A stretch of DNA of 64,000 nt from Phycomyces blakesleeanus NRRL 1555(-) (taxonomy: Eukaryota > Mucoromycota > Mucoromycetes > Mucorales > Phycomycetaceae), in NCBI RefSeq assembly GCF_001638985.1, contig NW_017265135.1, positions 2,781,223-2,845,222 on the forward strand, given 5' to 3'. Below, piece by piece: positions 11,376-23,676 of the stretch. A program made the translations under genes and the position numbers. Numbering within the stretch: the stretch's first letter is position 1; every line of letters starts with the position of its first letter. The notes below the pieces were generated by a model. That model made no database searches. It was not told the DNA's origin and worked only from the letters and a program-made list of their open reading frames with translations.

Positions 11376-11817
11376 TTTGTACAAAAAAAAGAGAGAGAGA
11401 GGGGTCCTTTGATCGAGAAAATCCAGGACTTGTGTGTTTGTGTATGTAATACGAGTCAGGGTGTATAACCCGCTCTTTCTTTTACTTTTAACACATCTAT
11501 ACTACAACATGGCCTGGTTAATTTCCAATTAAAGTCTCCACCCCCACCAAAACCGCCCACTTTTGGCAAGATAGAGTATATTATGCAGTCAATTTTAATA
11601 TGGTAGCTTAAAGAGAAAATAGGGACATTAGATATTGACATGTATTTAATGTTCAAATCTGGATAAATAAATAAAGATATATTTGGATAAGAGCATCCTT
11701 TTTTTATTTATTATTTATCTTTATTATATTCCTCATTTTCTCTTCTTTTCTTGTTTCCGGATGAGCAAAAATACATTAAAAGTAATCTAGGGCTTCTATA
11801 CATATATATATATATAA

Positions 11818-11900
11818 TAGAAAGAGGGAGAAGGGCAAGGGAGGAGAGGAGTAGGGTGGGGTGAGATAGGGGGGAGTATGGGTAGAATAAGGGGATCTTA
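11818..11900. repeat. Polypurine tract
   Basis: About 80 nt almost free of C and T on this strand (AAAGAGGGAGAAGGG, GGTGGGGTGAGATAGG). Long homopurine stretches can adopt triplex structures, but nothing here shows function. Confidence 0.6.
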
Positions 11901-12626
11901 ACAAGCTATGAAAAAGGGGCTGGGCACAGGCTGACCAGTGACAAAGTCTAATGTGCCGGCAGTGTTTCCATTATATTATAAATAAAATATTTATCAAGCT
12001 TGGGTACAATTTTTTGTGCTATGGAATGATAAGTGTTGCCTTTACTTTCCATGTGTGTATTGTACTGTTATATATCATACTGTAATATAGTATAGTATAG
12101 TATAGTATATCATAGCATAGTATGTTGTAATATAATGTAGTATAATGTAGTATAATGTAGTAAAGAAAACATAGCCATAGCTTTTGATACCATTGGTTTA
12201 GTCGTGAAAGCTTCGACAGTTTTCATGACTTGTATCATGTTTTAATATTAATTCAACCTCTATTTTCTTTTTAATTCAGTATCAGTATCAGTATCAGTAT
12301 TGAGGTTATCATTTTTCCGCGGTAACCAGTGTCAAGTCTCAATGAATGGTTTCAAAAATAGAGGTAGTTTTTGTGGTCATGAATAATCCTGATAAGGCCA
12401 CTTCAGATCAAGCGAGATTTGAAAATAATAATTTTGGCTGAATAAAGACAAGTGTCATGTCGTGGCACGACCCACAGAAATAAAGAAAGAAGAATTGTAT
12501 ACAGTTGACAGCCTCGCATAGATTTTTGTATTATCTTTTGGTTGAATACTGGTATGTCGAGGAATAAGTGGTCTGTTACACTCTCTATATCCCTCATACT
12601 TCATTACACTGTTTGTATCCCTCATA

Positions 12627-12651
12627 CCCCCCCCCCCCCCCCCTCCCCCCC
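12627..12651. repeat. Poly(C) tract
   Basis: A run of 17 C, one T, then seven more C. It is exceptional in AT-rich spacer, and exact length may be uncertain because of sequencing slippage. Confidence 0.7.
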
Positions 12652-13913
12652 TCTTTCTCTTGGTCAATTATTTATAATGTTTCTTATTTTAAAAAAGAAA
12701 AAGAAAAAGAAAAAAGGCTACCGGTTACTTGGCTCTTTAAACCGTATTAACAATTTCTATTACTATTTCATTTAGTCTTTGTGCGTGGAAATAAACCTTA
12801 TCATCTTGTGAAGTGTTCTGGAGCTCTCCTGCTTTTATTTCCTTTTTACTTGTCAAGATGTTTTAAAATAAATAAATAAATATACTATATATATATTATG
12901 TGTGTGCAATTTGAAGTTATTTATTAAAAAAATATAGTAAATTGTGTATGTAGATATCTATATGATACATGGTATTGTTATTCAATTGTTCTCCTATAAT
13001 ATTCTGTGTGTATAAAATGTTTCAATATCAAGAATATAATAATGGTATACCATTTTCTATTTTAACTCCTGGGAGTAGCAGTTGTGGTCTGATATATGTA
13101 ATAAGAGATAGAGATAGAGAGATCTACCTCCCATAATGTCTAATGGTGGCTTGAAGGGATCTTAGATTTATCATTGAACTTGTACCTCCCCTCCTTGATT
13201 TATTATATTTCATTCACACTATGACATATGACTCAATAATCTGCATGTCGTTTGGATATATTTTCAGTATTTAATTATAATATTTATTTATTTAAAGACT
13301 ATACACCATAGACTAAAATAAGAGAAGAAGAAAAAACAACTGAATGGACCACATATGTATACATTCTATTTGCATTGTGTGTATTCTTAAAAAGGTATTT
13401 GTCTCTTTGTCACCCTTTTTGGAATAAGTAAATCAATAGACAGATATATATATATATACTCTATGTTATCTAGCTCAAGACAAGAAGAAGAAAACAATGA
13501 AAAATTAACGCATCGCATAGCATCGCATTATACACTAAACCACAGCACACCACAGTAAACTGCAGCATATCACATCACATCACACTACAGCACAACACAA
13601 TAGAGCTCACAACATCCCTCAATATATTCTATTTATTAACATCTATTATTATATATTTAAAAAAGACATAAAGAAAGGACGAAATAAAGAAAGAGCTAAA
13701 GAACAAAACAATAACAATAACAATCCCCACTCATCTTATAAAAATTCACGTCTTTTTCCCTTTTCTTTTCTTTTCTCTCTATCTCTTTCTCTCATTTTTA
13801 TTTTCTATTGTTATTACTTTAAATATCCCACTATTCCTTTCTCCTATTCTCCTTAAATTTACTCTCTTTACACTTCTTTACATACCAGGCCCTCCTCTAA
13901 ATTACTTGCAATC

Positions 13914-14638
13914 ATGAACAGTAAGGCAACACAATAAAACGAAAATCTTTGTTCTTTTACTGATCCATTTTTTTTTTAAATTTTTTTTTAATTTTTTAAT
14001 TTTCAATTTTTCAATTTTTTAATTTTTTAATTTTTTAATTTTTTAATTTTTTAATTTTTTTTTTAAATAATAATAATAACAATAATTTCTCAGTCGCCGA
14101 CATGCTTAATCCACCACAGTCAGAATCCTCATCAGAAGTTCGTCTTCTCTCTCCGCCATTGTCACCCAAGAGATTGCTACACTATTTCTCCCACCCACCA
14201 GTCCAGGTCATTTTTACCAACAAGCCCCGAAGTCGATTCTCAGAAATTGAAGATTCCATAATCTGCCAAGGTGTTGCAAATGGCTTGACATGGGGCCAGA
14301 TCTCAAACCAGCTTCCTCATCGCAAACGGGCAACCTGTTTCAACCGTTATCGGACTCTTCAGGGTATTCGAAAATCTCGCAAACGATCTCTCTATCTAGA
14401 CGACACAATTCCATCCCCACCCACTCTTTCGTCTTACTCGGGCACATCTTCACCTTCTCCGATATCCACACCCTCTCCAAATTACTCGCCCTTGTTGTGG
14501 TTAGGCTCCTCCCCTCCAGAAACATCCAGGAATGATTATCAGATCCCTATAGAGCCACGGAATCAATTAGTCGACAGTGGTCGTCTTCAACCAATTCGTC
14601 TTCCACCACTATTCAGCTATTCAATCGCGCGTTGCTAG
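13914..14638 (+). CDS. Small single-repeat Myb/SANT DNA-binding protein
   Basis: Two exons: a 7-nt coding exon (ATGAACA, 13914-13920) and 14094-14638, giving 183 aa starting MNIADMLNPP. The intron (13921-14093) is largely TTTTTTAA repeats. An alternative is initiation at the downstream ATG 14102. Residues about 40-95 form a Myb repeat: RSRFSEIEDSIICQG, then TWGQISNQLPHRKRATCFNRY, with Phe replacing the first tryptophan, Trp second and Phe/Tyr third. A basic patch RKSRKRS follows. The N-terminus is Ser/Pro-rich (LLSPPLSPKR) and the C-terminus is a Ser/Pro-rich low-complexity region. It is likely a nuclear transcription regulator; target unknown. A long pyrimidine-rich leader precedes the ATG. 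Confidence 0.75.
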
Positions 14639-14721
14639 GGGTTTCTTTAAAAGAAAATTCATTGTTCAAAAACCAAAAAAAGAAAAGAAAAAACCAAAAA
14701 AAAAAAGCTAATAATAATAAT

Positions 14722-14774
14722 CGAATACCAAATACTAAATACTAAATACCAAATACCAAATACCAAATACCAAA
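14722..14774. repeat. Heptanucleotide array (AATACCA)n
   Basis: About seven tandem copies, alternating AATACCA and AATACTA. Confidence 0.8.
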
Positions 14775-15111
14775 TTGCTTTCTTGATTATTATTATTACT
14801 ACTATTACTATTATTATTATTTTCCTGTCAATTCCCTTATACCTGGCTTTACCCCCTCCTCTTTTTATTATTATTCTTCTTCTTACCTTTAGTATCTCAT
14901 TTTTCATTTCACTTTATCCTGTTTTCTTTTTCATGGCTTTCATGTAGATAATCATCTTTACACTTCAATTCTGACGCGTATGTTTCCCTTTTTTTTCTGT
15001 TTTGTTCTGTTTTTGTTTTCGCATAAAACAAAGTATGAGATTTCTTTTTCTCTTTATATCTTATCTTTTTATCATCTTATGCTTTCATTCGTTTTGTCAC
15101 AAGAATCTCAT

Positions 15112-15147
15112 ATTTTCATTTTCATTTTCATTTTCATTTTCATTTTT
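15112..15147. repeat. Hexanucleotide array (TTTTCA)n
   Basis: About five tandem copies of TTTTCA ending in a T run. Confidence 0.8.
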
Positions 15148-15670
15148 TACTACTATTATTTTTATTAATAATATTAATAAATAAGCATTCTTCCAGTTTA
15201 AATATATAGATATACAATGGTGTCAATTGATTAAATTATATTAAATTGCATTGCATTAAATCAAATCAAATCAAATCAAATTAAATTAAATTAATTGTTC
15301 CTTTTAATAGCTTGGCATTATCCTTGTTTGTAGTCTAAATAGAAATTAAAGGGAAGCTTAATCACCAAGAAACAGTGATTATAATAATAAAAATTCAATC
15401 TTTCTATAGTAATTGTTTCAATTTATATTTGTCTATATTTATCTATCTATATCAGCATATATTAATTTGTTTATTTTTTGTGGAATTTGTACCTGAATTT
15501 ATCCTATGTAATTTATTTTGAGCTAACAAATCAAAAAAGAAAAGAAAAGCGTCCCTGGAAACAGAAATCATCCTTTCTTGTTTTTTTTTATATTATTTCT
15601 TTCTACTAAATAATTAAGGAAATTGAAACAAAATACAATTATAGTCTATTATAAATATTCATATATAGTA

Positions 15671-15760
15671 CAGGATTTCCACTCCAAAAGTTATATTTTT
15701 TTTTTTCAAACTATATATTTTGCAAAATCAAAACTTTCATTTTGTGCTCCGACTATATAT
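15671..15760 (+). repeat. Left terminal inverted repeat of Tc1 element
   Basis: 90 bp, mirrored by 17089-17176. Starts CAGGATTTCCACTCC and ends near CTCCGACTATATAT. Confidence 0.95.
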
Positions 15761-16003
15761 GAAAAAAATAAATTAATTAATGCGGATAGAAAGAAATTTA
15801 AAGCAAATTAATAAAGAGCATGAAGAATGCTAATATGTGCGATAAAGTATTTAAAGAATGTCTACACTGTTTATTAAAAACAATATAAGAAAACATGCAA
15901 TGTCAATATATTGTTATAAGAAAAGTATATAATGCTAAGTTTGTAATATGGTTTTGAGAACTGTCTTTATCTATTATCTTTTTCTATACTCAAATCCTCC
16001 AAC

Positions 16004-17080
16004 ATGAACCCCAATCAAATCGCTATCGTTAAGAGAAGAAAGAGAAATGGACCACAAAAGGTTCTTCCAATCCACATCAAGAACATAATTGTGGAGAAAT
16101 GTTATATAGAAGAGTCCATGACCCGAGCCGAAGCAGCCAGGGCATTTGGTGTCTCATGGGAGTCGATTAACAACATCATCACCAAGTTCGAGAGGGATGC
16201 TACTGTAGAGCCCAAGAAGCAAGGCGGCTCGCGTGCGGAAAGTCTTAAGATAACCAATGAGCATTCAAAGTTCATTCAAGACCTCTTGGACGAATGCTGC
16301 ACCTTGACTCTTGGTCAAATGAGAGAGGAACTGTTTAGAAAATTTCCAGAGCTTCAAGAGCAGAACTTGAGCATCAGTGGCTTACATAAGCACATTATCA
16401 ACAACATCGGGTTCACATTGAAGAGAACCAAACCGGTTGAGGAAAAAAGAAACGACCCAAAGACTATTGAGCTGAGAAAAGTATACGTAGACAGTATGCA
16501 CACGAATGGTTTATGATATAAAACCAATTGCATTTTTGTGGACGAAGCAGGCTTTAATGCAAACCTGATCAGAGGACGAGGGTGGTCCAAGAAAGGCGAG
16601 GCCAGCATTGTGAAGACGAAGTCGAAAAGGGGACTAAACATCTCAATTCTTGCCGGTATTTCTTACCAAGATATTGAAAGTGTGCAGGCGAAGTTGACCC
16701 CTGGTGGCACGACAGGACCAATTTTCGTTGAATTTGTAAAGACGATTATGGATTCGCTCGACCACAGTAATACTGCCCCTCACAACTTCATTATGGATAA
16801 TGCCTCGATCCATAGATCCCACCTTGTCACTGAATTGTTTGCTAATTCACTACACCACCTGCACTTTCTCCCCCCATACTTTCCTTTCCTAAACCCGATT
16901 GAAGAGTGCTTCTCCAAACTCAAAACACTGGTCAAGAGAAAGCCCGGATTGGTATGTGGTCAATTCTTGGAGTATATTGCTGAGTGCTCCCGCCATATCG
17001 CTATGGAAAACTGCCAAGGCTGGGTTGATCATAGCATTAGCTTCTTCCCCCAATGTACAAATAGCCAAGAAATAAATTGA
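16004..17080 (+). pseudogene. Tc1/mariner transposase (DD34E) with in-frame TGA
   Basis: One frame of 359 codons from ATG 16004 to TGA 17078-17080, interrupted by a single TGA at 16514-16516; frame and homology continue directly after it. The N-terminus has a helix-turn-helix (TRAEAARAFGVSWESINNII, about 40-60) and a second DNA-binding part (SISGLHKHI). After the break comes the catalytic core: first Asp in IFVDEAGFN, second in FIMDNASIH, and Glu in LNPIEECF, with 34 residues between the last two, the DD34E signature. The catalytic residues are intact, so the stop is the only lesion I see. In this copy translation would end just before the first catalytic Asp, so it is probably non-autonomous unless the stop is read through. 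Confidence 0.9.
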
Positions 17081-17088
17081 TTTTTTTT

Positions 17089-17176
17089 ATATATAGTCGG
17101 AGCACAAAATGAAAGTTTTGATTTTGCAAAATATATAGTTTGAAAAAAAAATATAACTTTTGGAGTGGAAATCCTG
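17089..17176 (-). repeat. Right terminal inverted repeat of Tc1 element
   Basis: 88 bp, reverse complement of 15671-15760 apart from two fewer bases in the homopolymer run. Confidence 0.95.
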
Positions 17177-17178
17177 TA

Positions 17179-17205
17179 TTAAAAAAAAGAACCTTTTACT
17201 CTTGT

Positions 17206-17238
<33 letters not shown>

Positions 17239-17556
17239 TGTTTCATTAATTACTTTTATATATATAATATAATAGGCTCCTCTCTTAGTCTTCCTTGCTT
17301 TCCCTCCCCTTGCTAAAATAAAATAAAATAAAATAAAATAAAATAACCCCTCCCCCTCCCCCCAAAATTGAGGTTCATTTTTATTTTATTTTTTACTCTT
17401 TAATGTGTTACCTTATCCTGTCTATCCATTTATTCTCCGACAATACATCCCTCTCTCAGTAACACGTCACAAATGTTTTTTCGCCGTCAAAATGGAAAAT
17501 AAGCAAGGCTTGTTTCAACAAGGGAGAAAACAATTGAAAAAAGAAATAAGTTCACC
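17179..17556. other. Promoter region of mL46 with CT and AAAAT repeats
   Basis: Directly right of the transposon. Holds a CT dinucleotide run at about 17206-17238, an AAAAT pentamer array at 17318-17345 and C-rich pyrimidine tracts. The transposon inserted about 380 bp upstream of the mL46 start, so it may lie near that promoter. Confidence 0.6.
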
Positions 17557-18357
17557 ATGCTTCCCAAGACACCAGCAATGCTTGCTCGACGCTGGTTTGC
17601 ATCCGCCGCACCAACCCAGGCTCCTCTTGTAGTCAAGAACAGCCGTATCCTGGCATCCGTAATCCTGTCTCGCCCACCTCAGATCACACGCGATTCGACA
17701 GGTTTTGAAAAGGCCTATTTCGACTATAAGGAGAAGTTGGAACGCCAGGACGCCTCGACCTTTCCCACCGAGTTCTACTTCAAAAAGGGATCTATTGCCG
17801 AACGCCGATGGAAAGAGGAGGAAGCAGAACGTCTCCGTGCAATGGACGACACCTCCCGATCCCTATCAGAGGCCATTGCTACCGCTCAGCAAAAATTATC
17901 TGCAGACGAAACCATGTCAGCTACAATCACAAAGATTGAAAAGGCACCACGCGAGACCGAAGCAGACAAAACCAACGATATCAAGAGCCTTGACCGTGCT
18001 CTGCAGCGTACATTGTATCTTATCGTTCGTCCTAAACAAGGCAAACAGCCCTGGATTTTCCCTGAAGGTGCAGTCGACTCGACAGAATATTTGCACGAGG
18101 TAAATTTTGATCATAAATGCTTGAAGGATTTAAAGAAGAAAAAAGAAAACTGAAATGTGTACTTGACTTTTTTGTTGACATTTATCTTTGTCCCTCTCTC
18201 TCTATATATATATATATATAGGCTGCTGAACGTCAATTGAAGGAAACTTGTGGTAAGGATATGGATGTCTGGTTTGTAGGTAGACAGCCAATTGGTCTCT
18301 ACAAAAAGGCACCCACTCAGAATGTGGAAGAGAGTGGATCAAAGGTAAATATATCTG

Positions 18358-18404
<47 letters not shown>

Positions 18405-18617
18405 TATATTTTGTATCTATTGGAATAATTGAGAATTAATTCATTTATTATATATATGTATACCCAGGTCTTTTTCATGAAGGCACGTATGTTCTCTGGT
18501 CAAGTTACACCTTCTGAAGATGTGTCAGAATTTGCATGGTTAACCAAGGAGGAACTTCCAAACTACCTGTCTTCAGACTACTACAAGGCCGTTAAGGACA
18601 GTTTGGCCGATCTTTAA
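17557..18617 (+). CDS. MRPL17: Mitochondrial large ribosomal subunit protein mL46
   Basis: Three exons (17557-18099, 18222-18344, 18468-18617) give 271 aa. The N-terminus (MLPKTPAMLARRWFASAAP) looks like a mitochondrial targeting peptide. The body matches mL46 (human MRPL46, yeast Mrpl17): ILASVILSRPPQITRDSTGF, an internal charged region, then a degenerate Nudix fold (LYLIVRPKQGKQPWIFPEG, then EAAERQLKETCG where the Nudix catalytic box would be) and the end EFAWLTKEELPNYLSSDYY. It has a structural role in the mitoribosome; the Nudix box lacks the usual REuxEE pattern, as is normal for mL46. Intron 1 has a TA run before the acceptor; intron 2 carries a (TA)n(GT)n microsatellite at about 18357-18402. 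ATG 17575 is an alternative start. Confidence 0.93.
18357..18402. repeat. (TA)n(GT)n microsatellite inside mL46 intron 2
   Basis: About 11 TA followed by about 11 GT units, close to the intron donor at 18345. Confidence 0.85.
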
Positions 18618-19614
18618 AAACACAAAAAAGGCAAATCCTTTCATTTTCCTTTTCTCTCTCTGTTTCTTTTCCCCTTTCCCTTTCCTCCAAAGAGATCATT
18701 TTTCTTATGGTTATCTCTTGAGAGAAATTTTCTCTGTATTATACGTATGTGCGTATGTGTGCCTGTGTGTGTGTGTGTGTCTCTCTCTCTCTGTGTGTAT
18801 TTTTGTGTTTCTTCTTCCTTTCCTTCCTTACTTCCTTTATTCATCTTTATTTTCTTCTTCTTTTTATACATATATATTTATATATTTATATTTATATCTA
18901 CTTATTTATGAATATAAACACAAAAAGTTCATCTCTTTCGAATATATTTACAACTCTTATTCTTTATTTGATTTTATTGGTAGTAAAAGTAGCATTGTGC
19001 GTGTGCTCTTGCCTAATTATTTTGTTAGTGCGAACAAATCACAACAATATATATATATGTGTGTGTGTTTTTCTGTAGATATCAAGTATTGTATACAGTA
19101 GCCAAAATTATTACACATGAATGTAGAAATTAAGAAATGATCATGGGGATGTATAAGAAAGTTTCTTTTTCTTGTTTAGCATTGGTATTACAATTTGTGT
19201 TACTATTACTGTGCTAGTAGATCATTTCTAAAACCAAAAAAGAATTAAGAAAGAACAATCTTTATATTTAATCCACCCAACCAATTATACAGCACAATAC
19301 AACTTAATCCTTCAAAGCAAATATTCAACGCCAAGAAATATTGTTTTATATCCTCTTTGAAATTATGCTTCACTACTTGAAGGATCCTCTGCCTCCTCAC
19401 TCCTTTATTTTCCCTTATTATCTTCTTCAAATTCTCTTGTTAATAATATTACGAAGACGAATAAGACCAAAAACAAGAAAATGGCTATACAACTGCAATT
19501 TATTCAATAGTATTTACAGTTAGTACATATAGGCACCTAATCTTCGTTGTCATAATTACTCTCATAAGCTTCTTAAAATATTCCGGAAACTATGGAGCCT
19601 ACGGGAATTTAGTC

Positions 19615-19640
19615 TTTTTTTTTTTTTTAAAAAAAAAAAA
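19615..19640. repeat. T14A12 palindrome
   Basis: Uninterrupted T run followed directly by an A run. Similar T(n)A(n) junctions lie at 26369-26387, 26953-26972, 31456-31469, 50396-50413 and 63219-63233. Confidence 0.8.
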
Positions 19641-21661
19641 GAAAGAAGAAATATCGGTTTCACAATTACCATTTATTCTTCTGTGCATATTCAATCGAAG
19701 ATGGAATGGTACACAAAATCAAACCTTGGGAAAGATCTACACATATATACATCTCATATTCCTTGTATCTTCTTCTAAAAGTGGCTGATTTAATCAGTAA
19801 TGTAAGTTAGCCACATGAAACAAGCACTGTCATTATTTGTATTCTACTATACTTTCTATAACCTACCCTTACCAAATGCTTTCTTTTTTCCCTCCCGATA
19901 TAAAAATATAAAAATAAAGCAAAAGAAGAATTGTGTAAACTGTAATCATTAAGATTTTCATTCTACTGGGGCTGAGGGATATCTACATATTACAAGATTG
20001 TCTGTCTATATATCTGTTGATTTATCAAGGCAAAACAACTGATGGTATCTAATATATTGTAACACTGAATAGCAAAGCCATACTATTCTTTTTCAGGAAA
20101 CCGGTAAAATTCTTTTGCTTGTTTTTATAGGTATGTTTGCCGCGTGAGACGCACGGAATTTTGAATGTATACATGTATGTATGCATAAATGGAATTAAGT
20201 ATAGCTAGTATTCAACCTGTCATATCCTGCACTACTTAAAATTGTGCCATTAGCTTTAAGAGCTACATTTCAAACAGCAACAGCAATATAAAGAAGATCT
20301 TGTAACATAGCACAAGTCCCTAGCTAGTTTGCTATAGCTACCTGGTGATCAGAAGGATTTTCGGTTTGACATTGAGCAAGAAAAAAAGACTTTACCGGGA
20401 CGCGACAAAAAAGGACACGGATGGCTGACGAAGATCTCCCACGCCCTCAAAGAATACTATTATTACTATTGTTATTGTTGCTATTGTAGAATACACAAAG
20501 AGCATGTAGGAGAAGAGCACATTAATATATTAAAGATAACGAACTGTAGCTTTTAGTGATAATCTCTGCAGCTGACAATACCGAGCTTGATTCTAATATT
20601 TATTTTTATACATATTTGTTTTTTTTTTTGGGTTGTCTAGGTCCTTTATTCAAATACGCACCCGGATCCTAATCAAAAACCAAAAACCAAAAACCAGAAA
20701 AAAAAAGGTTTCTTCTAAAAATTTACTTAGCTTAAGGAGATATAGATGTAAATTAGCGATGGTAGTGTCTTGATAATTTGGAACATCTATAACACCATTC
20801 CAGGTTTTAGATTTTCATTTGATTATTAGTAATAGATTAACAAGGCCAAGTCTTGACTTTGAATGAATGGCGTGATTAAGATACGAAGAAGCAGATGACA
20901 ACCAAAAAAAAGAGGGGGTGTGGATTTTCATGGCTATACAATTAGGCTCCTACATATTCTCTCTCTCTGGAATATATTTACAGCAATATCTTGTAAGTAT
21001 TTATAGGAGGCTATTTTGATTAAATATACCGTAAAATTGGTTAAAAGTAAAAGGATAGAATTATTAACGATTGTACGTGAATCTTTATGCACAAAAAAAA
21101 ACTATGAGTGAAATTACCTAAGCTAGCTATTCTAGACATACACATGTATATATATATATATATATATTAAGAGAAGTATTGCTAAATAGCCAACATAAAA
21201 TACAATCAATGGAGCCTAAAAAAGGCCTTATTGCCATAAACAAGAAACAAAACAAGCAAAATATGGGTCGGAAGTATCAGTTTGCGGATTCAATTTTGTC
21301 AAAAAGAATATGGTAATAAAGATTAAGTTTTGTACGTGTAAATATTTACATCTTTATTAAATTATTAAGTTATTGCGTTATCTTTGGACCTTGCAGCCAT
21401 TAAGTGAATAATAATACCACCTAAACCATCTATATGTATATATATTATATATTGCAAATTTCTTGCTTAAATAATAACGCGTTTTTTTAAAGGAAATAAT
21501 ATCAAATTATACACATATATCAGAGTAAAGTAATGGCTTTTATAAAAGCTTGTATGTGTATGTGTTGGACAAAAAGCATTATAAATATCCAATTAAGAAA
21601 ATGGTCTGGAAAACACAAAAATATTATTAGGGTGAGAGTCTCTAGTCAACATTTTTACGAT

Positions 21662-21692
<31 letters not shown>

Positions 21693-22646
21693 CATGTCCC
21701 ATTGACGTTCAAAACAAAACAGTGCAACAGACTATAATATTGTTGTAACAGCACGGTTTGTTATGTATTATTTACATGATAGAAGGTATTACATGGAAAT
21801 TAGTATTCAGTATTTGCTGTGAATAAGTGTATTCTGTTGTATCTTTAGTTTACTAAAATCACATAAAATATAAGCATTCTTTTGGTTTAATGTTCTAATA
21901 CACTTACGATACCCAAAAGGCTCTACACAACGCGTCTTTGATATAATAATTCATGACCAATAGCTGCATAGATCTATTTTGAATAGTAAGCTTAGGTAAA
22001 TGTATATAGTGTGTGGGTTTATTCTAAGTATATTCTTTGTGGTATCTGAGAATATGTAACAGATGTGTGCATATTATGGAATTATAATATATGTATATGT
22101 ATATATATATTACCTTCATCTTCTTTTCTTTTTGGAGGGGAATTGGATCAAGAAACATTCCCCAGTAAAACTTTACTACTGTATTTTCTAGAACAATAGT
22201 AAAAATTGTATAAAGATGTTATATGAGCATCGTTTTTTTTAATTAAATACAATTCTTGGGTTAAATAGAGAAAAAAAAATTAAAAGAAAAAAGGGCTTAT
22301 ACCAATAATAGACGTATTGGTTCAATTGAATAAAGGTTAATTAGAAATTTTAGTAATAAGATTTTCCCAGTTCTTTCTGATTCAATGATTGGATGGTCAC
22401 GACATGAACTACAGATACAGTAACCAACTTCTCTATGATAGCTGGATATGTGCGGCTAGAATTCTGAGAAAGTTACCATACCCTATTTAGCTATCACTAA
22501 AATCTTCATGGCAGGATGATCATATTTTATTTTATCCAAAGAAGATAATCCTTTTAGGCTTGTCACTAAGATTGTCAAATAGAAAACGAGGGATACTAAA
22601 GTCATGATCAAGAGTGATAAGAAAATAATACTGTGAAGGTATATAG

Positions 22647-22678
<32 letters not shown>

Positions 22679-23640
22679 TTGTATGTATACTCGGAGAATT
22701 TATTATTGGCATTAGTATTTTTATTCGATTTTTTCTGAATACAAAGAGCCTGTTAAGGAGCTGAAATTATAGAACTGTGATACCATCATGGTTTTAGCAA
22801 TACCATTTTTCTCAAAATAAGTAAACACTGTATTATGTTTAGCTTAGATAGAATAAAGAAAAGGTTCTTGTAAGAAAATAAAGCTATAATATAAATAAAT
22901 AGGTCAATAAATAAAGAGAGAGAGTGTGTGTGTGTGTACTATTTAACATTCTGAATAAACTATTCATCGTTACAATTACCATTGCCATTGAAATTATCAT
23001 ATAAAACCAACTTGGAATAGTATCAATGATTCTATTTGTATTTTATAGATAAAGTAAATATAAAGCAAAAATTATTGGTATTTGTATTGGTAGTTAAGTA
23101 CTAGTGTCAATTGTAAATTTTAAAGTCTTGTACTCCATAGATATAAACACATGCATATATGTATATATAAAGATAAAGGGTATTCATATTAGTCTGTTTA
23201 TACTTTAATAATTATAATAACAGTATGTATGGTTAAGAATGTGTTTTTTTTTGTTATCCCAAGCTTGTTCTCTAATAGTTCTTTAACTTCTTTAGATCAA
23301 TTAAGCCTAGATAGTCTAAATGTATTTATACTGGTGCTTTTTTCCTCCTATAAAAGCTATAATAAAGCTCTATCACTACTTACCCAAATATCAATTCTCC
23401 GTATTTTTATCTTTCTGTCTTGATGGTCTAATTTTTTTAAAAATAATTTGCTACAATGTCCTCACCATTTTCTGTGCACACTACATCTGTATAATAGGTA
23501 TAATAAATGTTTCCATATTAATTATTCCCCAACATCCCAATCTCCTGAGGTAATTCCTTGGCTATATATTAATTGAACCCCGTATTTTAGAAAATCAAAA
23601 TCAAATCAAATCAAATCAAAATCCTGTTTTTTGTGTTTAT

Positions 23641-23676
23641 TACTGCTACTGCTACTGCTACTGCTACTGCTACTAT
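23641..23676. repeat. Hexanucleotide array (TACTGC)n
   Basis: Five to six tandem TACTGC units in spacer; no frame around it supports a coding repeat. Confidence 0.85.

Larger units (their letters stand above)
10074..13913. other. 3.8-kb AT-rich spacer rich in simple repeats
   Basis: No convincing gene. The leftmost part (10074-10600) is the promoter of the minus-strand cell-wall gene. 10490-10640 resembles another promoter and leader (TATATATTTATAAATT, then a pyrimidine-rich stretch) followed by ATGGCTACACG at 10634, but that frame closes after nine codons. Repeats include a 12-bp unit (GGTGGTTATTGT-like) at 11330-11375, a purine-rich block at about 11818-11900, GTATA and TATAATGTAG arrays at 12090-12163, GTATCA repeats at 12278-12300 and a C17 tract at 12627-12643. 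The right end (13730-13905) is the pyrimidine-rich leader of the Myb gene. Confidence 0.6.
14639..15668. other. Spacer with tandem microsatellites left of the Tc1 element
   Basis: 3' region of the Myb gene and AT-rich spacer. Repeats: AATACCA/AATACTA heptamer array at about 14722-14774, ATT runs near 14785-14822, TTTTCA hexamer array at 15112-15147, and ATCAA/ATTAA pentamers at 15255-15292. No gene is seen. Confidence 0.6.
15671..17176 (+). mobile_element. Tc1/mariner-superfamily DNA transposon (1506 bp)
   Basis: Ends are defined by long terminal inverted repeats starting CAGGATTTCCACTCC on both sides. Left repeat 15671-15760, right repeat 17089-17176, identical by eye except for T-run length (11 versus 9). 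Each end is flanked by the TA dinucleotide (15669-15670 and 17177-17178), the target duplication typical of Tc1/mariner. One transposase frame fills the inside. Such well preserved repeats indicate recent insertion; the copy itself is interrupted by one stop codon. Confidence 0.95.

Noticed and set aside
12455..12775. Frames around the poly(C) tract
   Set aside because: Gly or Pro runs come from the homopolymer; no coding support.
18718..19101. 127-codon frame with Cys/Val/Ser and Tyr/Leu runs
   Set aside because: Produced by GT, CT and TA microsatellites after mL46; no coding features.
20421..20489. Mini-frame MADEDLPRPQ followed by a Leu run
   Set aside because: The Leu run comes from an ATT/TTG repeat; only 22 codons, no splice continuation found.
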